A stretch of DNA of 64,000 bases, taken from the NCBI GenBank assembly GCA_002631855.1, contig NTLF01000019.1:1-64000 (forward strand). The letters run 5' to 3'. This document shows, piece after piece, positions 8,238 through 14,515 of this stretch. This DNA is from Zunongwangia sp. ESRF-bin46 (GTDB taxonomy: Bacteria; Bacteroidota; Bacteroidia; Flavobacteriales; Flavobacteriaceae). Numbering within the stretch: the first letter of the stretch is position 1; each line of letters opens with the position of its first letter. The notes below the pieces were generated by a model. That model was not told the DNA's origin and ran no database searches. It saw only the letters and a program-made list of their open reading frames with translations. The position numbers and the translations under genes were made by a program.

Positions 8238-8373
8238 GTGGGCAACACCGTATATAATTTATTGCTATTTCTAGCCTACTTACGAAAATCCTCGCGGATT
8301 TTCTATTCGGTTTTTATTTGCTAAATTAGGTGCTTAAACCACGCAACAAACCATATACAAACACGTTGCCAGT
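8238..8373 (+). repeat. attC-like site F
   Basis: Closing word GTGGGCAAC (8238-8246), 3-nt spacer ACC, arm GTATATAATTTATTGC (8250-8265), inner hairpin GAAAATCC-TCGC-GGATTTTC, arm GCAACAAACCATATAC (8343-8358), 6-nt spacer AAACAC, opening word GTTGCCAGT (8365-8373). The inner hairpin differs from site E by compensating changes (AAAGTCC/GGACTTT to AAAATCC/GGATTTT), which supports selection on the fold. Confidence 0.88.
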
Positions 8374-8387
8374 AATTTAAGAAAACA

Positions 8388-9062
8388 TTGGAAGTCACAA
8401 AAAAAGATGTAGAAAAACTAATTGAATTGCGGAAAGAAAACACCTTTCTTAATCATTTGTGGAATATATTTTCTCGTAATATGACAGCTAAAGGCGAAGT
8501 TTCCAGAAATGAAATAAAAGTATGGCGTCAGAATATGTGGAATCTAACTTTCTACCCAATTTTCACCTTTGAATTTAATGCTAACAACCATCTAATAAAC
8601 ATATCTACTAAATTAAATCCGGTGGGAAAAATGATAATTGGATTTATCATAATCGGATTGATATGGCTGATTTTCCCTAAAAATTTATCCGATTTTGACA
8701 TTTTTGAAAAATGGCAAATGGCCACTTTTCTTCTTGTATTTTCTTTTCTGGTTGTATGGGTGGCCCGTAAGGTTTACCGATTTGAAAAACAAAACCAACT
8801 TGAACAGATTTTTGAAATTTTAGATATAGAAGTTGAAGAAAAGGAACCAGAAAGAGAATGGTCTCTAAAAAATGTTCTGATTAGATTATTTACATATCCT
8901 TTTTCACTCTTTATAGTTTTCATCAGTGTATGGTTATTATTTGAAAACGGAATTAGAAATATATTACAATCAGTAATTGGAATTGGTGTTTGCGGAATGT
9001 ACCTATATGCGGATATTAAAATGATAATGCGAGCGAAAAAAACTACTGGCAACACTGTATAA
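8388..9062 (+). CDS. Membrane protein of unknown function (cassette gene R3)
   Basis: This 224-residue protein has a soluble N-terminal third (about 1-80), two membrane helices near 83-97 and 108-124, a short charged linker (EVEEKEPERE) and two more helices near 163-180 and 190-207. Translation probably starts at TTG 8388, since no ATG precedes the conserved-looking MEVTKKDVEKL start. The reading frame runs through the closing word of the cassette and stops at the TAA that belongs to the palindrome arm (GTATAA, 9060-9062), so the last residues (TTGNTV) are encoded by the attC-like site. No family was recognised. Confidence 0.65.
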   Translation: MEVTKKDVEKLIELRKENTFLNHLWNIFSRNMTAKGEVSRNEIKVWRQNMWNLTFYPIFTFEFNANNHLINISTKLNPVGKMIIGFIIIGLIWLIFPKNLSDFDIFEKWQMATFLLVFSFLVVWVARKVYRFEKQNQLEQIFEILDIEVEEKEPEREWSLKNVLIRLFTYPFSLFIVFISVWLLFENGIRNILQSVIGIGVCGMYLYADIKMIMRAKKTTGNTV

Positions 9063-9182
9063 CCGCAATTACGGCGGATTCGACTGCGTCCGAATCCACT
9101 CGGAATTGCTAAAGACTATGCTAAACCGAAAATTAACGTATATTAACTCGTAACTGACGGTTATACGAGACCGTTGCCAGTA
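9044..9182 (+). repeat. attC-like site G (second subfamily)
   Basis: Closing word TACTGGCAAC (9044-9053), spacer ACT, arm GTATAACCGC (9057-9066), inner hairpin GGATTCG...CGAATCC, arm CTGACGGTTATAC (9154-9166), 6-nt spacer GAGACC, opening word GTTGCCAGTA (9173-9182). The sequence between the cores is unlike sites E, F and I but close to sites H and K, so at least two site subfamilies are interleaved. Confidence 0.86.
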
Positions 9183-9200
9183 ATTTAAGAAAACCCAAAA

Positions 9201-9872
9201 GTGAAAGACAAAATCATTAACAAAATTGACTATTTATTAGATTTAGCCGACCGGTTCAAAGCGTCTGCCACACCATCCACAATGGATATGGGATTTGGTC
9301 CAATGGCAACTACAAAATATGATGTGGAATTATATGCCGAGTTAAAAAATTCAACTAAATCGCTTGTTCTTAAATTGTATGGAAATGAACATCCATTTTA
9401 TCTTGACTTAAATAAAAGTCTGACAAACTTTGGAGGAGCGGATAATGCAAAAGGAATTTTAAACGCGATTAAACTTGAAATCAAAGATGGATTTATTCTT
9501 TCAATTCGCGATTTAGTTTCAGGAGAAGTATTTTCGGATTTTATCGAAATGGCGGAATATTTTCTGAAAGAAAAGTATAAAGACCCAGCTGCTGTTATTA
9601 TCGGAAGTGTCCTTGAAAATAGGTTAAGGTCTTTAATGTCTGCAAATAATATTGACACTTTAGACCAGAAAGGAAAACCTAAAAAGGCAAGTTCGCTAAA
9701 TGATGAATTATATAAAGCGGATATTTATGGGAAATTAGACCAAAAAAGTATTGTTGCGTGGCTGGATTTGAGAAATCAGGCGGCTCACGGACACTATACT
9801 GAATATAACCAACAACAGGTTGAAATGATGCTAAATTATGTTCGAGATTTTATTAACCGAATTAAATTGTGA
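9201..9872 (+). CDS. HEPN-like protein (cassette gene R4)
   Basis: This 223-residue soluble protein starts at GTG 9201, about 19 bp after the opening word. Its C-terminal third carries AWLDLRNQAAHGHYTEY (about residues 186-202). The RN-x3-H arrangement there is the conserved motif of HEPN domains, many of which are RNases or toxin components; a preceding stretch, AAVIIGSVLENRLRSLM, also fits the helical bundle of HEPN proteins that pair with C-terminal helices. The N-terminal half (1-110) is not recognised and may be a second module. It is alone in its cassette. Without a cognate antitoxin in the cassette, a toxin role is only a possibility; a stand-alone housekeeping or phage-response role is equally open. 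Confidence 0.75.
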   Translation: MKDKIINKIDYLLDLADRFKASATPSTMDMGFGPMATTKYDVELYAELKNSTKSLVLKLYGNEHPFYLDLNKSLTNFGGADNAKGILNAIKLEIKDGFILSIRDLVSGEVFSDFIEMAEYFLKEKYKDPAAVIIGSVLENRLRSLMSANNIDTLDQKGKPKKASSLNDELYKADIYGKLDQKSIVAWLDLRNQAAHGHYTEYNQQQVEMMLNYVRDFINRIKL

Positions 9873-9880
9873 ATAAAAAC

Positions 9881-10018
9881 TACTGGCAACAATGTATAAC
9901 CGCAATTACGGCGGATTCGACTACGTCCGAATCCACTCGGAATTGCTAACGTCCGTGTCAAACCGAAAATTATTAACTTTAAAACCGTAACTGACGGTTA
10001 TACGAGACCGTTACCTGC
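9881..10018 (+). repeat. attC-like site H (second subfamily)
   Basis: Closing word TACTGGCAAC (9881-9890), spacer AAT, arm GTATAACCGC (9894-9903), inner hairpin GGATTCG...CGAATCC, arm CTGACGGTTATAC (9991-10003), 6-nt spacer GAGACC, opening word GTTACCTGC (10010-10018). It is nearly identical to site G between the cores while the core words differ. Confidence 0.86.
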
Positions 10019-10034
10019 AAGCTGAAAAAACCGA

Positions 10035-10850
10035 ATGAAGAAAACAATCCTACTTTTTTTATTGACAATATCAATTACATCTTGCAAAAGTCAAGAGGAG
10101 ATTGATTTTAAAGTTGGTTACTTACCTAGTTACAATTACACGCTGACTCAAAAACAGATTTCGGAAAACAATGTAAAATATATTGCATCGGACGAAATAC
10201 TGCAAAATTTAAAAAATAACGGAATTGAAAATCCAACCATAACGAAAGATACAAGTCTTTTAAAAAGTGTTTCTAAAACAGGGAAACTGAAAGGAAACGA
10301 ATTTCCGATTGACATAGAGTTATTAGAATCCAACAATTCATCTTTAGCCAAAGGAACCAAGTTTTTCGGAAAATCAATTGACGGAAAGACTAAAATCGAT
10401 TCTATTTATTCCTCGACAATGACAGAAGAAAAAAAGAAAACTCTTCTTCCTGCTATGGAGTCAATGATGAATCAAATCAAATATCCGAATAGAAAAATTA
10501 AAGTTGGTGAAAGTTTTGAGCAGAAAAACCCAATGTCACTGCCAATTGCAGATGTGACAATTGAAATGGAAATTAATTCAATTTACACTTTGAGAAAAGT
10601 CGAAAACGGAATTGGATATTTTGACCTTGACCAAGTTTATACCATAAAATCAGCAACTAAAGATTACGAAATGGAATTGGACGGAATTGGAAAAGGACAA
10701 ATGGACTATGATATTGATAAGGAATTCTTCACTAAATTCTATTTGGAAATGGAAATGAATTTAAAAACGGAATTAGAAGCATTTAGTATTGAATTACAAA
10801 CGAAAAGTATAACTGACCAAACAACTGAAATAATAAAAGCCAGCAGGTAA
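10035..10850 (+). CDS. Lipoprotein of unknown function (cassette gene R5)
   Basis: The 271-residue product begins MKKTILLFLLTISITSC, a type II signal peptide with lipidated C17 followed by KSQEE, so it is anchored in the membrane facing the periplasm or surface. The mature part lacks further membrane segments and is rich in Lys, Glu and Ile. Its layout, a repeated beta-rich domain with VGESFEQKNPMSLPIADV in the middle, recalls a group of uncharacterised flavobacterial lipoproteins, but I cannot name a family with confidence. The stop codon TAA (10848-10850) is inside the closing word GCAGGTAAC (10843-10851). Confidence 0.7.
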   Translation: MKKTILLFLLTISITSCKSQEEIDFKVGYLPSYNYTLTQKQISENNVKYIASDEILQNLKNNGIENPTITKDTSLLKSVSKTGKLKGNEFPIDIELLESNNSSLAKGTKFFGKSIDGKTKIDSIYSSTMTEEKKKTLLPAMESMMNQIKYPNRKIKVGESFEQKNPMSLPIADVTIEMEINSIYTLRKVENGIGYFDLDQVYTIKSATKDYEMELDGIGKGQMDYDIDKEFFTKFYLEMEMNLKTELEAFSIELQTKSITDQTTEIIKASR

Positions 10851-10979
10851 CACCGTATAAAATTAATTGCTAGTTTCTAGCCTACTTACGAAAGTCCTCG
10901 CGGACTTTCTATTCGGTTTTTATTTGCTAAATTGGGTGCTTAAACCACGCAACTAATCTTATACAAACACGTTGTATAC
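10843..10979 (+). repeat. attC-like site I
   Basis: Closing word GCAGGTAAC (10843-10851), spacer ACC, arm GTATAAAATTAATTGC (10855-10870), inner hairpin GAAAGTCC-TCGC-GGACTTTC, arm GCAACTAATCTTATAC, 6-nt spacer AAACAC (10965-10970), opening word GTTGTATAC (10971-10979). The body is almost identical to site E, some 3.4 kb away. Confidence 0.88.
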
Positions 10980-10998
10980 AATTTAAAAAACCAACCAT

Positions 10999-11508
10999 AT
11001 GAAAGAAATAAAATATCCTAAATCATTTTCACATATTGGAATTACTGTACCTGATATACACAAAGCTGTGAACTTCTATGAAGAAATTATGGGGTGGTAT
11101 GTAATAATGAAACCATCTCCAGTAAAAAAAGAAAGTGATACTGCTATTGGACAAATGTGTATTGATGTGTTTGGAGATAATTGGGAAGAATTTGAAATCG
11201 CGCATATGTCAACGTCTGACGGAATTGGGATTGAGCTCTTTTCTTTCCCTCACTGAATTAAAGATGCACCTGATTTTAATCCGTTTAATACAGGATTGTT
11301 TCACTTTTGTGTTCAAGATCCAGATATCGAGAATCTGACCAAAAAAATAGTTGAGGCTGGTGGAAAACAAAGAATGCCAATAAGAGAATATTATCCAAAT
11401 GAAAAACCATATAAAATGGTATATGTACAAGACCCATTTGGAATCGTATTTGAAATATATACTCATAGCTACGAATTGACTTATTCATCAGGAGCATATC
11501 AAGAATAA
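10999..11508 (+). pseudogene. VOC/glyoxalase-family gene with one in-frame nonsense codon (cassette gene R6)
   Basis: A single open frame of 169 codons encodes a vicinal oxygen chelate (glyoxalase/dioxygenase) protein but is interrupted by TGA at codon 86 (11254-11256). Before it: SFSHIGITVPDIHKAVNFYEEI and later GIGIELFSFPH; after it: TGLFHFCVQDPD, AGGKQRMPIREYY and the terminal VQDPFGIVFEIYTH. The first metal-ligand histidine (in SHIGITV) and the second-half ligands (H in LFHFCV, E in VFEIYTH) are present, so the gene was intact recently and no frameshift is needed. A TGG-to-TGA change is the simplest explanation; a sequencing error or readthrough cannot be excluded. The two halves would be translated separately at best (85 residues, and a restart at ATG 11374 or GTG 11308). 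Confidence 0.85.
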
Positions 11509-11515
11509 AAAAACT

Positions 11516-11641
11516 GTATACAATAATGGCTATAAGTAATTGCTTCTACTCGCCTACTTCTGAAAATTGCTGGCGCTATCGCGGATTTTCAGTTTAGTGC
11601 TAAACCACACGCAACTAATCTTATCCAAACACGCTGTATGT
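11516..11641 (+). repeat. attC-like site J (diverged)
   Basis: Closing word GTATACAAT (11516-11524; the expected final C is T), spacer AAT, arm GGCTATAAGTAATTGC (11528-11543), arm GCAACTAATCTTATCC (11611-11626), 6-nt spacer AAACAC, opening word GCTGTATGT (11633-11641), where the universal GTT is GCT. Both cores carry a substitution, so this site may be recombination-deficient. Confidence 0.78.
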
Positions 11642-11659
11642 AATACACAAAACGCGATA

Positions 11660-12187
11660 ATGAGAATTGAAATACTGGCTGAAATTGAGCAAATGGACAA
11701 AAATCTTAACCAAATTAAAACGGAAATTTATGACAAATGCTCACTTGAGATTTCTGGTTTTAAAATCGAAACAGAAAGCAAAGAATATAACGCTTGTCGA
11801 TTTCAACTTAACGGACTGAATATTTTGAGTAGAAATGCCAAAATAACGCCAAAAAAAGTCGGACAATTTGTTACGTTTTGGAAAAGAAATGGAAACGGAC
11901 CGATTGAACCTTTTGAGGAAAATGACCAAATTGATTTTTATATCGTAAACGTGCGGACTAAAAACGAATTTGGACAGTTCGTATTCCCAAAATCTGTGCT
12001 GATCAAAAAAGGAGTTCTCTCAACAGAAAAGAAAGAAGGAAAACGAGCATTTAGAGTTTATCCTGATTGGGATACTGTGAAAAGTAAACAAGCAGAACGG
12101 ACTCAAAAATGGCAACTGAATTATTTTTATCAAATAAACAGTTCGACTGATTTACAAAAAGTGACTGAATTGTATGATGAAAAATAA
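11660..12187 (+). CDS. MepB-family protein (cassette gene R7)
   Basis: About 175 residues from ATG 11660; the open frame extends 31 codons further up, but that part reads through the attC-like site and is not protein-like. The sequence matches the MepB family: CRFQLNGLNILSRNAKITP, then VGQFVTFWKR, DFYIVNV, FGQFVFPKSVLIKKGVLS and a terminal RAFRVYPDW with a WQLNYF block. MepB was first seen beside the staphylococcal multidrug efflux gene mepA, and its biochemical role is not established. The protein is soluble. It fills its cassette alone and stops a few bases before the closing word at 12193. Assignment to the family is good; the function remains open. Confidence 0.85.
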   Translation: MRIEILAEIEQMDKNLNQIKTEIYDKCSLEISGFKIETESKEYNACRFQLNGLNILSRNAKITPKKVGQFVTFWKRNGNGPIEPFEENDQIDFYIVNVRTKNEFGQFVFPKSVLIKKGVLSTEKKEGKRAFRVYPDWDTVKSKQAERTQKWQLNYFYQINSSTDLQKVTELYDEK

Positions 12188-12192
12188 ACACT

Positions 12193-12355
12193 ACATTGAA
12201 CAATGTATAACCGCAATTGCAATGGGTTCGACTACCCTCCGACAGGCTCAGGGCAGGCTCAAGCGAATCCACTCGGAATTGCTAAAGTCGGTGTTTTACC
12301 CAAAATTAAGTAACTTTAAAATCATAACTGTGGTTATACGCAACCGTTAGCTAAC
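12193..12355 (+). repeat. attC-like site K with inserted repeat
   Basis: Closing word ACATTGAAC (12193-12201, only partly complementary to the mutated opening word at 11633), spacer AAT, arm GTATAACCGC, arm GTGGTTATAC ending 12339, 6-nt spacer GCAACC, opening word GTTAGCTAAC (12346-12355). The hairpin loop is longer than in sites G and H because it holds CCGACAGGCTCAGGGC-type sequence (about 12237-12262), which looks like an inserted dispersed repeat. Confidence 0.8.
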
Positions 12356-12363
12356 ATTTGGAA

Positions 12364-13101
12364 ATGAACAAACCAACAATATTATTAATTTTAATCCTAA
12401 CATTTTTTAGTTGTCAAAAAAACGTTGATCAGACTGATATTGCGAATGTTTTGCGAGGGAATACCTTTGTTATGACCTCAATCGGAGAAAAGGATACTTT
12501 GACAGTCGATTTTAAAGATTCAACATATACTATTTTTGAATACAGCAACAAAAATTTACCTTGGCGAATTGCATCTTTTGAGAATAATGACTTATTGGTT
12601 TTTGACAGTCGAGTAATTGCAATCAAACGAATTGATGAAAATACCTTAAAAGGACTTTTAATTTCCGAAAAGGATTATGAAGTAACTCTTGAGAAAAGGA
12701 GAATTCAATGGAATAAAGATTTACTAAATGGAATTTGGATTGAGGAAAAAAATTATGATTTACTCCTTAATGATAGTATCGCAAAACCACCACCGCCACC
12801 TGCGCCACCAGGAATTTCTGAAAGTGATTTTCAATATCCACCATGTTATGAAATCAAAGGAGACACCATTTCTGCTACATATTTTTATCAAGTATCTAAA
12901 TCTGGAATTGACATAAGTAATTCTACAGAATTCGTAACAATGAAATTACGAAGTGATTTAAACAAGGTTGAGAAGTTATGGAAAATTAAAAAACTGACTG
13001 ACAGCATAATGATTATTGACAGAACTATAGAAAAGGAAAATAAAAAGTTTAGTTTCCTAACGACAACTGAAGAAAATATAAAACTGATTAAAAAACGTTA
13101 G
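12364..13101 (+). CDS. Lipoprotein with proline-rich linker (cassette gene R8)
   Basis: The product of about 245 residues starts MNKPTILLILILTFFSC, a type II signal peptide with C17 lipidated. Residues roughly 20-140 and 155-245 form two beta-rich halves joined by a proline-rich linker, AKPPPPPAPPG. The first half contains the motif LRGNTFVMTSIGEKD and is reminiscent of lipocalin-like small domains, which is a guess from composition. I chose ATG 12364 over a TTG six bases upstream. The stop codon TAG (13099-13101) is inside the closing word GTTAGCTAAC (13097-13106), which is itself palindromic. No family was recognised. Confidence 0.68.
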   Translation: MNKPTILLILILTFFSCQKNVDQTDIANVLRGNTFVMTSIGEKDTLTVDFKDSTYTIFEYSNKNLPWRIASFENNDLLVFDSRVIAIKRIDENTLKGLLISEKDYEVTLEKRRIQWNKDLLNGIWIEEKNYDLLLNDSIAKPPPPPAPPGISESDFQYPPCYEIKGDTISATYFYQVSKSGIDISNSTEFVTMKLRSDLNKVEKLWKIKKLTDSIMIIDRTIEKENKKFSFLTTTEENIKLIKKR

Positions 13102-13232
13102 CTAACAATGGCTTTAAGTAATTGCTTGTTCTCGCCTACTTCTGAAAATCCGAGAGGATTTTCAGCTTGATGTGTACTTGTAAAATTAATTTCTAAACCA
13201 CGCAACTACATATAATCGAGACCGTTGTAAAC
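13097..13232 (+). repeat. attC-like site L
   Basis: Closing word GTTAGCTAAC (13097-13106), spacer AAT, arm GGCTTTAAGTAATTGC (13110-13125), inner hairpin GAAAATCC-GAGA-GGATTTTC, arm GCAACTACATATAATC (13202-13217), 6-nt spacer GAGACC, opening word GTTGTAAAC (13224-13232). Confidence 0.83.
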
Positions 13233-13293
13233 CATTTAACATAACCATTTCGGTATTTCTGCATCTAATAGTAAATAACTTAAAAACAAAAAT

Positions 13294-13668
13294 TTGAAAA
13301 TTAGAACTTTAAACTTATTACTAATACTAACAATTGCGTTTATAACAAGTTGTAACAACGATGATGATAACGGAATAACCAATGATTCTTTTAATGTATT
13401 TGTATTAAGAGAAGGAAACAAATGTGGAATTGTCGACGATATTCCTGGTACTCTTGACTATTTAATTGAGTTTGACCAAAATACTGCTGATATACCAATT
13501 AGTAATCAAACAATATATTATGCCGCTAATTTACCTGAGAATTATAGAGCTAAAAATCTTCAGATCAACATAACTTTTAGAGAAATAAATGAAAATGAAA
13601 TAGTTAACTGTGACAGTTCTATTGGTGGAGATGATTATCCATTTATTTATATTTTAACTACAAATTAA
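13294..13668 (+). CDS. Small lipoprotein of unknown function (cassette gene R9)
   Basis: The 124-residue product has a type II signal peptide (RTLNLLLILTIAFITSC) followed by NNDDDNGI, an acidic tether common in flavobacterial surface lipoproteins. The mature domain of about 95 residues has four cysteines or cysteine-adjacent turns (KCGIVDD, VNCDSSIGGDD) and a beta-rich pattern. Translation starts at TTG 13294, since no ATG is available before the signal peptide. This is the last cassette of the right arm; its closing word GTTTACAAC (13689-13697) is intact. No family was recognised. Confidence 0.65.
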   Translation: MKIRTLNLLLILTIAFITSCNNDDDNGITNDSFNVFVLREGNKCGIVDDIPGTLDYLIEFDQNTADIPISNQTIYYAANLPENYRAKNLQINITFREINENEIVNCDSSIGGDDYPFIYILTTN

Positions 13669-13688
13669 ATACTAAAAATAGAAAAACT

Positions 13689-13716
13689 GTTTACAACACC
13701 GTGTATAATTAATTGC
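13689..13716 (+). repeat. attC-like half site M at right array boundary
   Basis: Closing word GTTTACAAC, spacer ACC and arm GTGTATAATTAATTGC are present, but the loop, second arm and next opening word are missing. Sequence beyond 13716 is unrelated to the sites. The array was therefore truncated here by deletion or insertion. Confidence 0.82.
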
Positions 13717-13789
13717 TATGCTTGAAAGGTATTGCATTGGGAAGTGATGGGTTTTTCTACATTATTTCTTCAGAAGAAAATAAAAATTA

Positions 13790-14509
13790 TTAGAGCTTAG
13801 AAATTCCTATATTAAAAAACTTTGCAGTAATTGTCCCAGTACCATCCAAGGTATATTTAATTTCTACTACATCATTAGCTTTTAACAATAATACAGAGTT
13901 TCCACTGGTTCCCCAGTAATCATTTCTACTCAGGTTTACATTCCCACTGGTGAGATACGATTTTAAGATTCCGTTTACATATACCAATAACTTATACTTT
14001 TTGGGTCCTGGAGGAAGGTTTATAGTGGACATACCGGCAGTAACTAAGTATAAGCCGTCCCGAAGCACCTTTATTGTGCTATCCTCAAGAGAACCTTCGT
14101 CACCACTTACTTCATAATAGTCCGATACATTATGTAGGATATTAGTTTCATTAAGCGGTATAGGTAATGGTGGATCTTCCTGTAGCGTAATACTACCACC
14201 ATTTTTGTTTAATATAACCGAAGGCGTATCGTTTAACTGAACATATTTAACCCAGTTCTCATTGATTCGAATGTATAAACTGCTATCTGTAGTATTAAAA
14301 ACGATAGTACCTTCAAGCGGTTCACTAATTGCTTGCATTTGAGTATTCGACATACGTGGCATTACTACCGATCCTGTAGTACTCTCCACCTGTAATGCAC
14401 TTCCATCATCTAGATTTGTAGTATTTATACCTACCCCTTGCTGTGCAAAGAATGGTGTAACAGCTAGTAACAGAAAAAGAATTGCTAGTTTTTTCTTAAA
14501 ATGTTTCAT
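13790..14509 (-). CDS. Secreted protein with flavobacterial 'VGINTT' head domain
   Basis: The 239-residue protein has a signal peptide (about 1-22, ending FFAQQ) and then the head GVGINTTNLDDGSALQVES, followed by VVMPRMSNTQMQAISEPLEG and IVFNTTDSSLYIRINENWVKY. This head is very common in secreted flavobacterial proteins, where it precedes diverse C-terminal domains. The C-terminal 130 residues are beta-rich and resemble a C1q/TNF-like jelly roll (LYLVTAGMSTINLPPGPKKYKLLVYVNG as part of it), which is inferred. It lies 6 bp downstream of a paralogue (14516-15256) with the same two-part layout, so the pair arose by tandem duplication. The role is unknown; surface adhesion or a structural shell are possibilities. 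Confidence 0.75.
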   Translation of the reverse strand: MKHFKKKLAILFLLLAVTPFFAQQGVGINTTNLDDGSALQVESTTGSVVMPRMSNTQMQAISEPLEGTIVFNTTDSSLYIRINENWVKYVQLNDTPSVILNKNGGSITLQEDPPLPIPLNETNILHNVSDYYEVSGDEGSLEDSTIKVLRDGLYLVTAGMSTINLPPGPKKYKLLVYVNGILKSYLTSGNVNLSRNDYWGTSGNSVLLLKANDVVEIKYTLDGTGTITAKFFNIGISKL

Positions 14510-14515
14510 ACCTGT

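Larger units (their letters stand above)
1..13716. mobile_element. Integron-like gene-cassette array in two divergent arms around a tyrosine recombinase
   Basis: Twelve gene cassettes lie in two arms: three on the minus strand (about 62-3816) and nine on the plus strand (6272-13697). Each arm starts beside the 3' end of a tyrosine recombinase gene reading toward it (3859-5025 complete; 5945-6133 a remnant). Cassettes are separated by imperfect palindromes. Each cassette opens with GTT plus a cassette-specific word and closes with the reverse complement of that word, as integron cassettes do (core site and inverse core site). Known: in integrons this pairing arises because the cassette is a circle whose attC folds as single-stranded DNA. 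Inferred: the same mechanism works here with unusual core words and a non-IntI recombinase. The left end is cut by the window and the right end is a half site at 13689-13716. Excision has not been shown, and a decaying array without mobility is possible. Confidence 0.75.

Noticed and set aside
11567-11659. 31-codon N-terminal extension of the MepB-family gene
   Set aside because: It reads through attC-like site J and the family starts at the ATG at 11660.
7445-13217. CRISPR array
   Set aside because: Repeat units are over 100 bp, imperfectly conserved and separated by genes; no short regular spacers or cas genes are present.
7432-13232. Rho-independent terminators at the GAAAGTCC-TCGC-GGACTTTC hairpins
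   Set aside because: No T run follows the stems, and the hairpins are part of longer symmetrical sites; termination may occur but is not the main explanation.
6272-13697. Interpretation of the repeats as MITEs or insertion-sequence ends
   Set aside because: Terminal words differ from cassette to cassette and match only within each cassette, and there are no target duplications at the ends; that fits cassettes, not transposon ends.
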